Shown in pieces: positions 32,875 to 41,473 of a DNA stretch of 56,474 bases (positions are counted from its first letter, which is position 1; every line of letters starts with the position of its first letter). This DNA comes from Phycisphaerae bacterium (GTDB taxonomy: Bacteria > Planctomycetota > Phycisphaerae > UBA1845). The position numbers and the translations under genes are program-made. The notes under the pieces are model-generated. The model ran no database searches and was not told where the DNA came from. It saw only the letters and a program-made list of their open reading frames with translations. The stretch lies in contig JAJDDT010000116.1 in NCBI GenBank assembly GCA_029260165.1, positions 64,001-120,474 of the forward strand, read 5' to 3'.

Positions 32875-34173
32875 CTAACCCACCGCGTCAGCCAACACCC
32901 TCGCAAATCGCCACACGTCCACAAACGTGTTGTACAACGGAACCGGCGCAGCGCGAATCACGTCAGGCTCGCGAAAATCGCAGATCACGCCCGCCTCCTC
33001 CAGAGCAGCAAACCGCTCCCTCGCACGATCATGCACCAGAATCGACAACTGACAACCATGCGCACGGGGGTCACGCGGCGTGACAATCTCGAAAACCCCG
33101 CCCGCGTCGCGCTCCAGCAGAAACCGCAAAAACCCCGTCAGTTTCCACGATTTCTCCCGCAACATCGGCATCGTCGCCTCTTCGAATATCTCGATCGACG
33201 CCTTCACCGGCGTCAGCGAAAAAATCGGTGGATTACTGATCTGCCAACCGTCCGCCCCCGCGCGAGGCGTGAATTCAGGCTGCAGGTGCATCCTGAACCG
33301 CGTGTCCGGGTCATTCCCCCACCAACCCGCAAACCGAGGCAACCCCAAATTCCTCCCGTGTCGTTCGTGAACAAAACATCCCCCCACCGCGCCAGGCCCC
33401 GAATTCAAATACTTGTAATTGCACCACACCGCGAAATCGACCTCCCAGTCGTGCAACCACAGCTCAACGTTGCCCACCGCGTGCGCCATGTCCCACCCGA
33501 CAACGCACCCCTGCTTTTTCGCCGCCGCTGTCATCGTCGCAATGTCAAAAAACTGCCCCGTTAAAAAATTCACTCCCGCCGGAACGAACAACGCAATCTC
33601 ATGACCACGCTCGTCCAACAGGTCCAGCACGTCTTCCGTCCGAATCGTGTGTTCACCGGATCGAGGCTGCAACAAAATCAACGCGTCAGCCGGATCATAC
33701 CCATGACATTTCAACTGCGACTTGACGGCGTAGGTGTCCGACGGAAAAGCCGTGTCTTCGATCACGATCCTGTATCGATCCGACGTCGGACGATAAAACG
33801 TCGCCATCATCAAATGCAAATTGACCGTCAGGCTGTTCATCATTACGACTTCGCCGGGTTTCGCACCAACAAGCTTCGCACCCGACTCGCGAAACATCTC
33901 ATGATACGAATACCATGGACGACGCCCCCGAAAATGACCCTCCACCCCATGAATCGCCCAGTCCTCAAGCTCCTCGTTGAGATACTGTCGAACTGTCGCA
34001 GGCTGCAACCCCAGCGAATTGCCCGCCAGATAGGTCGCAGGCTCCCCGTTCGCCGCCCGCGGGATCAAAAACCGCTCGCGAAACCCAGCCAGCGGGTCCG
34101 CCGCGTCCATTCGCCTTGCGAACGCCTCGCTCGCTTCAAACGCGGGCAACGATGTCGGGGATTCCCTGCTCAT
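32875..34173 (-). CDS. kynU: Kynureninase
   Basis: A 432-residue PLP enzyme that cleaves 3-hydroxykynurenine to 3-hydroxyanthranilate and alanine. Seen: DPLAGFRERFLIP, YLAGNSLGLQP, VGWDMAHAVGNVELWLHDW and the PLP-binding lysine in VWCNYKYLNSGPGAVGG. Length and motifs match the family. It starts 3 bp after the ACMSD gene stop. With kmo directly downstream, the preferred substrate is likely 3-hydroxykynurenine rather than kynurenine. Confidence 0.96.
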   Translation of the reverse strand: MSRESPTSLPAFEASEAFARRMDAADPLAGFRERFLIPRAANGEPATYLAGNSLGLQPATVRQYLNEELEDWAIHGVEGHFRGRRPWYSYHEMFRESGAKLVGAKPGEVVMMNSLTVNLHLMMATFYRPTSDRYRIVIEDTAFPSDTYAVKSQLKCHGYDPADALILLQPRSGEHTIRTEDVLDLLDERGHEIALFVPAGVNFLTGQFFDIATMTAAAKKQGCVVGWDMAHAVGNVELWLHDWEVDFAVWCNYKYLNSGPGAVGGCFVHERHGRNLGLPRFAGWWGNDPDTRFRMHLQPEFTPRAGADGWQISNPPIFSLTPVKASIEIFEEATMPMLREKSWKLTGFLRFLLERDAGGVFEIVTPRDPRAHGCQLSILVHDRARERFAALEEAGVICDFREPDVIRAAPVPLYNTFVDVWRFARVLADAVG

Positions 34174-34176
34174 GAT

Positions 34177-35193
34177 CTACGCCCCCGCAAACGCGTCAGC
34201 CCGCAAATTCAAAAACGCGAGCGCGGTCCCAGCCAACAACCGATGCCTCGTCTCATCAGACAAGTCCGTCATCGACTCAATCATCCGCCCCGGATGCTGC
34301 TCCCCCAGCGGAAACGGGTAATCACTCCCCAACGCCACCCGATCCGCACCGACCAGATCGATCAGATACCGAAGCGCCTCCGCATCGTGCACCAGCGAAT
34401 CCACATAAAATTTCCCAGCGTACGACCGCGGGTTCACCGGATTGTCCTTCGCGCACAAATCGGGGCGCACGTCAAACCCATGCTCGATTCGACCGATTGT
34501 CCCGGGAAACGATCCGCCACCATGGGCAAATGCAATCCGCAGATCAGGCAACCGTTCCAACACCCCGCCAAAAATCAACGAGCAAATCGCCCGGCACGTC
34601 TCTGCCGGCATCCCCACCAACCACGGCAACCAATAATCCGGCATCTCCGATTTGCCCATCATGTCCCACGGATGAACAAACACCGCCGCCCCGATCCTGG
34701 CCGCGTGTTCAAATACCGGAAACATCTCCTGCGCATTCAAGTTCCAGTCGTTGACATGCGTTCCGATCTCGACCCCCGCCAACCCCAGTTCCCCCACGCA
34801 ACGGTCCAGCTCCCGACATGCCAATTCCGGATCCTGCATCGGCAACGTCCCAAGACCCACAAACCGCGTCGGATGGTCCCGGCAAACGCCCGCGATGTGA
34901 TCATTCAACAGTTGCGACAAATCAAGCGTGTCTTCAGGTTTTGCCCAATAGCCGAACATCACAGGCACGGTCGACAGCACCTGTACCGAAACCCCCGTCG
35001 CGTCGCAATCGCCGATGCGTGCAACCGGGTCCCAACTGTTCGACTCGATTTCCCGAAAACACCGATTCCCCATCAGCATTTTCGCCCCGCAGGGACGATG
35101 ATGCATCAGCCGGACGAATCCCGGATACCCGTACCGTTCCTCAAGGTCAGGCCAGTTCTCAGGCAGAATATGCGTGTGCAGATCGATCTTCAT
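34177..35193 (-). CDS. 2-Amino-3-carboxymuconate-6-semialdehyde decarboxylase
   Basis: A 338-residue amidohydrolase-family zinc enzyme (ACMSD) that decarboxylates the ring-cleavage product of 3-hydroxyanthranilate, diverting it from quinolinate and NAD toward catabolism. The zinc motif HTH is in MKIDLHTHILPE; further metal ligands are in the FVHPWDMMG and ALGSDYPFPLGE segments, and FAHGGGSFPGTIGRI matches the family. The start is taken at MKIDLHTH (35193); an in-frame start at 35226 would add 11 residues and abut the previous stop. Fourth position in the pathway and second gene in the operon. Confidence 0.93.
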   Translation of the reverse strand: MKIDLHTHILPENWPDLEERYGYPGFVRLMHHRPCGAKMLMGNRCFREIESNSWDPVARIGDCDATGVSVQVLSTVPVMFGYWAKPEDTLDLSQLLNDHIAGVCRDHPTRFVGLGTLPMQDPELACRELDRCVGELGLAGVEIGTHVNDWNLNAQEMFPVFEHAARIGAAVFVHPWDMMGKSEMPDYWLPWLVGMPAETCRAICSLIFGGVLERLPDLRIAFAHGGGSFPGTIGRIEHGFDVRPDLCAKDNPVNPRSYAGKFYVDSLVHDAEALRYLIDLVGADRVALGSDYPFPLGEQHPGRMIESMTDLSDETRHRLLAGTALAFLNLRADAFAGA

Positions 35194-35226
35194 CGCGACC
35201 ACCCCATCCCCATCCGGTCGCAACAA

Positions 35227-35748
35227 TTATCCGGGTTTCGTCGGCGGCTCCAGTTTCGCACCACATTTTTCGCAGATTCGTTTCCCGTCGTCCGCCCAGA
35301 AACTCTCCAGAATAGGCTTGAGCAACGCAAGGTCGGTCATGTAAACCGACTCTTCAAAAATAATGTGATCGCAACCGTCGCAGTAGAACCGAACACGATC
35401 ATTCTGCCCAACAGGCCGTTCATGCTCGATCAGAAGCCCGACCGAGTTGGCTGGCCGTTGCGGCGAATGTGGCACGAGCGGTGGCAACAGGAAAATCTCC
35501 CCCTCCCTGACGTGCAAATCGCGACGCTGACCCTCCTCGATGATCTTCAGTGTGATGTCACCCTCGAGTTGATAGAAAAACTCCTCGGTCGGGTTGATGT
35601 GGTAGTCCTTGCGAACGTTAGGCCCGCCAACCACCGACACCATAAACTGTCGATCCTTCCACACCGGGATCAACCCCACGGGAGGTTTGAGCTGATCGCG
35701 ATGCTCATCAATCCACTGCTTGAAATTCAGGGTGTTCAGTTGCGACAT
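35227..35748 (-). CDS. 3-Hydroxyanthranilate 3,4-dioxygenase
   Basis: A 173-residue cupin (HAAO/NbaC) that opens the ring of 3-hydroxyanthranilate. The iron-binding cupin residues lie in DYHINPTEEFFYQLEG, and PLVPHSPQRP carries the next histidine. The C-terminus has CDGC and CEKC, a rubredoxin-like second metal site found in bacterial members. Length matches. It is the first gene of the minus-strand operon and lies 55 bp downstream of a good promoter. Confidence 0.95.
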   Translation of the reverse strand: MSQLNTLNFKQWIDEHRDQLKPPVGLIPVWKDRQFMVSVVGGPNVRKDYHINPTEEFFYQLEGDITLKIIEEGQRRDLHVREGEIFLLPPLVPHSPQRPANSVGLLIEHERPVGQNDRVRFYCDGCDHIIFEESVYMTDLALLKPILESFWADDGKRICEKCGAKLEPPTKPG

Positions 35749-35802
35749 AGCTGGATTTCTCCGTCAAGAAAATTGTCATTTCCCGTCCGAACGGACAACG
35801 CG

Positions 35803-35832
35803 ATCGTAACTCGCCAGGCGCGACAGTGTCAA
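35803..35832 (-). promoter_or_regulatory. Putative promoter of the kynurenine operon
   Basis: On the minus strand a perfect TTGACA (35832-35827), an 18-base spacer and TACGAT (35808-35803) lie about 55 bp before the 3-hydroxyanthranilate dioxygenase start. The -10 match is four of six. No operator or leader peptide with tryptophan codons was seen nearby. Confidence 0.6.
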
Positions 35833-35858
35833 ATGGGCCTGTCAGTCAGCGATCCGCG

Positions 35859-35887
35859 TGGTCATTTTCCGCAAACCCGAATATAGT
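35859..35887 (+). promoter_or_regulatory. Putative promoter of the RND efflux operon
   Basis: TGGTCA (35859-35864), a 17-base spacer and TATAGT (35882-35887) lie about 85 bp before the membrane-fusion protein start. The -35 is weak. It is divergent from the kynurenine operon promoter across the same 223-base gap. Confidence 0.45.
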
Positions 35888-35971
35888 CCCATGACCGGCA
35901 GGACAACCGGGAACCTGTCGGAAAGCGGTGAGTGACACGCAGGATTCATCAACGGGAGCAGCAAACGAACA

Positions 35972-37279
35972 ATGGCGTCCTACCGAAATCGAGTCGTGGT
36001 CTCCGTCGTTTTGATCCTGATCCTGCTCGGATCGGGCGCAGGCGTGTCCCAATGGTTGGTCGCCCGCAAACCAGACCCGGAACGCGTCGATGTCACCAGG
36101 CCTCCACCCGTCGTCGAGATTTTTCAAACCGTCCGCGCCGACGTGCCGCTCAATTTCACCGGATATGGCACCGCCCGTGCGGACCACCACGTTTCCATCG
36201 CCGCCGAAGTCAACGGCCAGGTCGTCGAGGTTCCCGACGATATCAACGACGGCGCGTTTGTCACCAGAGGCCAACTGCTGTTGCGAATCGATGATCGTGA
36301 TTATCAGCGACAACTCGACCGCGCCAGCGCGCAGGTCGCAAACATCCACGCCCAACTCAACGCCATCGATATCGAACGCGACAACGTCGAAAAGCTCGTC
36401 TCCATCGCAGCGCAGGAGGTCGACATCGCCCGCCGCGAATTGAAACGCCTCTCCGACCTGTTCGAGGGAGCCAACGCCTCGAGTCGTGAATACGACCTGA
36501 CCAACCGCACCTACCAAACCGCCCGACGTGTCTGGCAGGGTCTGGTCAGTCAGTTTGAACAGCTCGCACCCCGCCGCCAATCGCTCACCGCCACCCTGGC
36601 TGCCCGCGAGGCGGACGTCGCCCTCGCCGCCCTCAACGTCGAACGATGCCGCGTCACCGCACCGTTCGAGGGGCAGGTTGAACGATTGGTTGTTGATCAG
36701 GGCGATCGTGCGCAAATCGGCATGGAGCTGCTCCGAATGATGGACGGTCGCCATATCGAAATCCCCATCGAACTGCCCGCCTCGAACCGACCGTTTGTCG
36801 AGGTCAATGCCAACTGCACACTCGCCGTTGAAAGCATGTCAGGCTTCTCCTGGACCGGAAACGTCGCCCGGATCGCACCCGCAGCTGACGCCCTCAGTCG
36901 CACATTTTCCGTTTTCGTCGAGGTCGACAACGGCGACCAGCCCACCCCGCTCACGCCGGGGTTTTTCGTCACCGCCCTCGTTGAGGGACCGGTTCTCAGG
37001 AACGTTCTAACCGTCCCGCGAAGCGCCATCGTCTCCGATTCTGTTTTCGTCGCGCAGGATAAGAACGCCAGAAAGCGGTCCATCCACGTCACCCGAACCG
37101 TCGGCAGTCTCGCCGTCGTCGAGGGGGAACTGGTCGACGGCGACCTCGTCATAGTCTCCAATCTCGACATCATCGAGGATGGTCACGAAATTCGCCTGAA
37201 CGTCCCGGGTGATTCTGCAAACGACGACCAGTCAATTGCAAGCTCCGAATCGAACGCCAAAAACGGAGCGTCGCGGTGA
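35972..37279 (+). CDS. RND efflux periplasmic adaptor (membrane fusion protein)
   Basis: A 435-residue protein with an N-terminal membrane anchor (VVVSVVLILILLGSGAGVSQWLV). The biotinyl-lipoyl-like hairpin begins with PLNFTGYGTARADHHVSIAAEVNGQV and resumes with CRVTAPFEGQVERLVVDQGDRAQIG. A coiled-coil hairpin (residues about 105-215) and the membrane-proximal barrel (TPGFFVTALVEG) follow. Such adaptors bridge an inner-membrane RND pump and an outer-membrane channel. The stop overlaps the pump start by 4 bp (GTGA), indicating coupling. No TolC-like gene is present in the window, so the outer channel is encoded elsewhere. Confidence 0.92.
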   Translation: MASYRNRVVVSVVLILILLGSGAGVSQWLVARKPDPERVDVTRPPPVVEIFQTVRADVPLNFTGYGTARADHHVSIAAEVNGQVVEVPDDINDGAFVTRGQLLLRIDDRDYQRQLDRASAQVANIHAQLNAIDIERDNVEKLVSIAAQEVDIARRELKRLSDLFEGANASSREYDLTNRTYQTARRVWQGLVSQFEQLAPRRQSLTATLAAREADVALAALNVERCRVTAPFEGQVERLVVDQGDRAQIGMELLRMMDGRHIEIPIELPASNRPFVEVNANCTLAVESMSGFSWTGNVARIAPAADALSRTFSVFVEVDNGDQPTPLTPGFFVTALVEGPVLRNVLTVPRSAIVSDSVFVAQDKNARKRSIHVTRTVGSLAVVEGELVDGDLVIVSNLDIIEDGHEIRLNVPGDSANDDQSIASSESNAKNGASR

Positions 37280-40200
37280 AATCACTCCCTCGTTTCAGCG
37301 TGGAAAACCCCGTGCTCGTCGGTCTGGTCACCGCAGCCATCCTTGTCGGTGGCATCTATGCGGGCGCGACGCTTCTCCGCGAGATGTTCCCCGAATTCAC
37401 CCCGGAATCGGTCATGATCACGACCGTCTACCCCGGAGCCACCCCGGCTGAGGTCGAAAAAGGCATCTCCATCAAAATCGAGGAGGTCGTCAAGGACATC
37501 GAGGAAGTCGAGGAGATGCGCACCACGATCGGTGAAGGCTTCAGCACCATCAACGCCATCCTCTTCAGCGACGTCGATGATGTCGATCAGGTCGCCAACG
37601 ACATCAAAGCCGCCATCGACACCATCCCGCGCGAGGATTTCCCCGAAGATGCCGAGGAACCCACCGTCGCCGCCTTTGAACCCTTCCTCCCGGTGATCAA
37701 CATCTCCTACTACGGAGACCTCGACGAACGCACGCTCAAGGACGTCGGCGAACAGCTCCGCGACGATCTGCTGGCCATCCCGGGCGTCACAAAGGTCGTG
37801 CTCCAGGGAACCCGCGCCGACGAGATCAGCGTCGAGGTGACCCCCGACAAACTCATCGAACACAAATTGTCCTTCATGGAAATCGGCGACGCCGTCACCC
37901 GCGCCAATCTCGACCTTCCCGGCGGGCAGATCAAGACCGCCTCGTCAAACGTCTCCGTTCGCACACTCGGCGAAAAGGACCAGGCTGAACCCATAAGCCA
38001 AATCATCGTCCGCAGCGAGAATAACGGAAAGGTCATCCGCCTCGGCGACATCGCCAACGTCCGCGACACGTTTGAAGACACCGATCTCTACGGCAGGTTC
38101 AACGCCAAACCCACCATCATGTGCACGGTTTTCAAGACATCGACGCAGGACGCCGTCGGCATCGCCGCCAAAGTCAAAGCCCTCGTCGCCGGGAAGATGG
38201 GCGAATCGCTCGAAAGGGATTGGTGGGCGGAAACAAAATACGCTCTCGGCATCCGCGACGACATCGAACAGGTCTACGCCAATGCGCTGACCCAACCCTA
38301 TCCGTCGGGCGGCACTCTCAAAACATCCACCAACCTCGCGAGATTCATCGAAGGCAGACTCGACCTGCTCAAACGCAACGGCTTCTGGGGCTTGATATTC
38401 GTCTTCACCTCGCTGCTCATTTTCCTCGACTGGCGCGTCGCCTTCTGGGTCATGTTCGGTCTGTTGCTCTCCATCCTCGGCACCGTCGTCGCCATGAAGT
38501 TCATGGGCATCTCGCTCAATCTGATCAGCATGTTTGGCTTGATCGTCGTTCTGGGGCTGCTCGTGGATGACGCCATCGTCGTCGGCGAACGCATCTTCAC
38601 CAAGGTCGAACAAGGTCAGGAACCGAAACTCGCCGCTGTCTCCGGCGCAGAAGAAGTCACCTGGCCTGTCGTCTGCGCGATCCTCACCACCATCGTCGCA
38701 TTCGCACCGCTCCTGTTCATCGAAGGCGTCATCGGCGACTTCATGGGCGTTCTCCCGGTCATCGCCATCATCGCCCTCAGCATCTCACTCTTCGAAGCGC
38801 TCACCGTCCTGCCATCCCACCTCGCGGACTGGCTCAAACTCAAAACAGACAACCAGCCCGCCACCGCTCCAAAACAACCGACCAGGCTGCAACGCACTCG
38901 CGAATATGTGCTTAAGGAGTTGATCTACGCGAACTATGAGAAGCTCTTGAGAAAGGCGGTTTCCTACCGTTATGTGACGGTCGCCTCGCTGGTCGCCATG
39001 CTCGTCGTTGTTGGTGGAATGGTCGAGGGAGGCGTGGTCCCGTTTGTGTTCATCCAGAAAATGGACTCCGAAACCATCACCGTCAACATCAAGATGCCGG
39101 TCGGAACCCCCATCGCCAGGACCGCAGCCGCCATCGTCAACATCGAACAAGCCGCCGTCAAACTTCCCGAACTCGACTCCCTCTACACCGTCATCGGCGT
39201 GCAGTATTCCCAGGAAGGCCAATCCGCGGACAACGGAACCCACCTCGGACAACTCATCGTCGAGCTTACCCCTGTTGATGAACGAGAACGCGACAGCGAA
39301 ACCCTGCTCCGTGAACTCCGGGTCGCCTCCCAGGGGATTCCCGGTGTCAACGCCGTGAAATTCGAGAGCGTCCACGGTGGGCCTGGAGGAAAAGCCGTCC
39401 AGATCGAAATCAGCCACGAAGACCCCGGACAACTCCGACTCGTCGCGGACGAATTCAAGGAACACCTCCGACAATACGCAGGCATCTTCGACGTCGATGA
39501 CGACATGGACCCGGGCAGACCCGAAGTCAAAATCGAACTGCTCGACTCCGCCCGCGCCGTTGGTCTCACCACGCAATCACTGGCATCGCAGGTTCGTGCA
39601 GCCTTCTATGGACTGGAAGCACGCAAAATCCAGCGCGACCGCGAAGACGTCAAAATCATGGTTCGCTATCCGGAAGAACATCGAAAAAACATCACCGATA
39701 TCGAAAAAATGTGGGTCGCCACGCAGGATGGCACGCTCGTTCCCTTCAGGGAAGTCGCAAAACTCAGCGAAGGCAGATCCTACGCCTCCATCAAACGAGT
39801 CGACCAGAAGCGAACCGTCGCCATCACCGCCGACGTCGATCAAGCCACCGGAAACGCCGACCGGATCACCGAGGATATCGCCAAACTCTTCCCCCAATAC
39901 ACCGCACAATACCCCGGCCTGACTTTTGAATTCGGCGGTGAAAAAAAGGAGTTCAACAAAGCCTTCGGATCCATCCGACGCGACTTCCTCATCGCCGCGG
40001 GACTGATCTACGTTATCCTCGCCGCACTCTTCAAGAGCTACATCCAACCGCTCATCGTCATGACCGCCATCCCCTTCGGTTTCATCGGAGCCGTCCTCGG
40101 ACACTGGGTCATGGGCTATCCCCTCACCATGCTCTCGCTCATCGGACTCGTCGCGCTCACCGGCATCGTCGTCAACGACTCCCTGATCCTGATCGATTAC

Positions 40201-40518
40201 CTCAACCACCGACGTGCCGAAGGCATGAAACCCTGCGACGCCACCATCGAAGCGGGCGTTTCAAGACTCCGTGCCATTCTGCTAACCTCCATCACCACCG
40301 TCCTGGGACTCGCTCCGCTGCTTCTCGAAACGTCTTTCCAGGCCAGATTCCTCATCCCGATGGGCCTGTCCATCGCCGGGGGGGTCGCCTTCGCAACCGT
40401 CCTGACCCTCGTCGGCGTCCCCTGCATCTACCTGATCTTCGTTGACTTCCAACAACTCCTGACGCGCGTCGTCCGCTTCTTCGACCTTCGCATCAAAGAC
40501 ACCACCATCGCGGAGTAG
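37276..40518 (+). CDS. RND-family efflux transporter
   Basis: A 1080-residue inner-membrane proton-driven pump of the AcrB superfamily. The N-terminal helix VENPVLVGLVTAAILVGGIYAG is followed by YPGATPAEVEKGISIKIEE, the usual start of the periplasmic porter domain. The proton-relay motif is GLLVDDAIVVGERIFTKVE in helix 4. The second half repeats the pattern (MDSETITVNIKMPVGTPIARTAA, later IGLVALTGIVVNDSLILIDYLN). Length is typical. The family cannot be narrowed to drug or metal export by sequence alone; the divergence from CusA and AcrB signatures favours an uncharacterised subgroup. GTG start at 37276. Confidence 0.93.
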   Translation: MKSLPRFSVENPVLVGLVTAAILVGGIYAGATLLREMFPEFTPESVMITTVYPGATPAEVEKGISIKIEEVVKDIEEVEEMRTTIGEGFSTINAILFSDVDDVDQVANDIKAAIDTIPREDFPEDAEEPTVAAFEPFLPVINISYYGDLDERTLKDVGEQLRDDLLAIPGVTKVVLQGTRADEISVEVTPDKLIEHKLSFMEIGDAVTRANLDLPGGQIKTASSNVSVRTLGEKDQAEPISQIIVRSENNGKVIRLGDIANVRDTFEDTDLYGRFNAKPTIMCTVFKTSTQDAVGIAAKVKALVAGKMGESLERDWWAETKYALGIRDDIEQVYANALTQPYPSGGTLKTSTNLARFIEGRLDLLKRNGFWGLIFVFTSLLIFLDWRVAFWVMFGLLLSILGTVVAMKFMGISLNLISMFGLIVVLGLLVDDAIVVGERIFTKVEQGQEPKLAAVSGAEEVTWPVVCAILTTIVAFAPLLFIEGVIGDFMGVLPVIAIIALSISLFEALTVLPSHLADWLKLKTDNQPATAPKQPTRLQRTREYVLKELIYANYEKLLRKAVSYRYVTVASLVAMLVVVGGMVEGGVVPFVFIQKMDSETITVNIKMPVGTPIARTAAAIVNIEQAAVKLPELDSLYTVIGVQYSQEGQSADNGTHLGQLIVELTPVDERERDSETLLRELRVASQGIPGVNAVKFESVHGGPGGKAVQIEISHEDPGQLRLVADEFKEHLRQYAGIFDVDDDMDPGRPEVKIELLDSARAVGLTTQSLASQVRAAFYGLEARKIQRDREDVKIMVRYPEEHRKNITDIEKMWVATQDGTLVPFREVAKLSEGRSYASIKRVDQKRTVAITADVDQATGNADRITEDIAKLFPQYTAQYPGLTFEFGGEKKEFNKAFGSIRRDFLIAAGLIYVILAALFKSYIQPLIVMTAIPFGFIGAVLGHWVMGYPLTMLSLIGLVALTGIVVNDSLILIDYLNHRRAEGMKPCDATIEAGVSRLRAILLTSITTVLGLAPLLLETSFQARFLIPMGLSIAGGVAFATVLTLVGVPCIYLIFVDFQQLLTRVVRFFDLRIKDTTIAE

Positions 40519-40552
40519 GCGACCACGTCCGGGGAACGCACCGCGAACCGCG

Positions 40553-41293
40553 TCACGCAACCGTCCTGACCTTCCCCGACAATATCCGCGAAACCCCAGC
40601 CCCCAACCAATACGTCCCCCACGCAAAAACAACCGCCAACACTGCCGACAAGACCATCACAGTCCCCACCGTCACAACGCCCACACCCCCAAGCGCCCCC
40701 TCCCCCTCCGCCAGTTCTCCCAACAACCGAAACACATCGTCCGACCGCATCGCCACCGCAGTCGGCTCATCCAGTCCCCCCGACAACATCCCCACCCGCG
40801 TCACAACCACCGAACCCATCTCATAGAAATCACCAGGCAGATTCGTCAACGGTGCCAACCCCACCACCAGACCCACACCAAAAACCACCGCCCCCCGACG
40901 CCGACCCGCCAGCTTCAACAACGGCACCCCAATCAACACCGACAACACAAATGGCGCAAAATCTGTCGCAAGGTAAACAAAATCCGACCCACCAGTATCC
41001 CAACCCGTCAATCGCCCCGCGTACTCACTCCCCGACCTCACATACGGAAAAACCTCCGCCAAAAAGGCCCCACCATATTTCCCGTCAATCCGCAACTCTG
41101 TCACCGTCCCACCGGTCGCCATGCACCCCCACGCATGCAGCAACTCGTGGATCGGCACATACACAAACCACGTCACCACCGCCGACAACAAAATCACCAC
41201 CGCCGCCCGTCCACGACGGTCATTCCCCACCAGCTGCCGGTCCAGGCCAGCCGCCAGATCAAGAACAGGAGTAAGAAAAAATCGCCCAATCAT
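40553..41293 (-). CDS. Membrane protein with HExxH zinc-peptidase motif
   Basis: A 246-residue protein with hydrophobic helices near residues 30-48, 100-125, 130-150 and 205-235. The first helix carries PIHELLHAWGC, a HExxH motif that in site-2-protease-like (M50) and DUF3267-type proteins binds zinc inside the membrane. A matching downstream ligand is not certain: LTNLPGDFYEMG could contribute an aspartate as in NPDG-type motifs. It might be an intramembrane protease or an inactive relative. It converges with the RND gene; its stop lies 35 bp from that of the pump. Confidence 0.65.
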   Translation of the reverse strand: MIGRFFLTPVLDLAAGLDRQLVGNDRRGRAAVVILLSAVVTWFVYVPIHELLHAWGCMATGGTVTELRIDGKYGGAFLAEVFPYVRSGSEYAGRLTGWDTGGSDFVYLATDFAPFVLSVLIGVPLLKLAGRRRGAVVFGVGLVVGLAPLTNLPGDFYEMGSVVVTRVGMLSGGLDEPTAVAMRSDDVFRLLGELAEGEGALGGVGVVTVGTVMVLSAVLAVVFAWGTYWLGAGVSRILSGKVRTVA

Positions 41294-41406
41294 AACGCCG
41301 GAGTATACCAGTCAATCGCAAATCAAACGAGCACCGTCAAAAAAACAGTCACATTGCAATGAAATCCGAACCCGTGACATCTCCTTGCAACCGCACATCG
41401 CATTCG

Positions 41407-41431
41407 GGTACGATCCGCGTTCAATCGTACC
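41407..41431. repeat. Inverted repeat in the divergent gap before the VCBS gene
   Basis: GGTACGAT (41407-41414) and ATCGTACC (41424-41431) are exact reverse complements with a 9-base spacer. The repeat lies about 43 bp upstream of the VCBS gene start, with a GATAAT (41447-41452) between. It may be an operator or hairpin. No clear -35 box was found. Confidence 0.4.
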
Positions 41432-41473
41432 GGTGCGGGCCACGCCGATAATATCGATCTGAAAGGGAACTCC

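Noticed and set aside
31750-33564. 604-codon plus-strand open frame
   Set aside because: Antisense to kmo and kynU; low-complexity Arg/His-rich translation and no domain.
33601-35886. 761-codon open frame on the plus strand
   Set aside because: It lies opposite kynU, acmsd and haao, has no recognisable domain, and its composition is that expected of an antisense frame in GC-rich genes.
35846-36754. 302-codon minus-strand open frame in front of the RND genes
   Set aside because: Antisense to the membrane fusion protein, which has a clear lipoyl-hairpin pattern.
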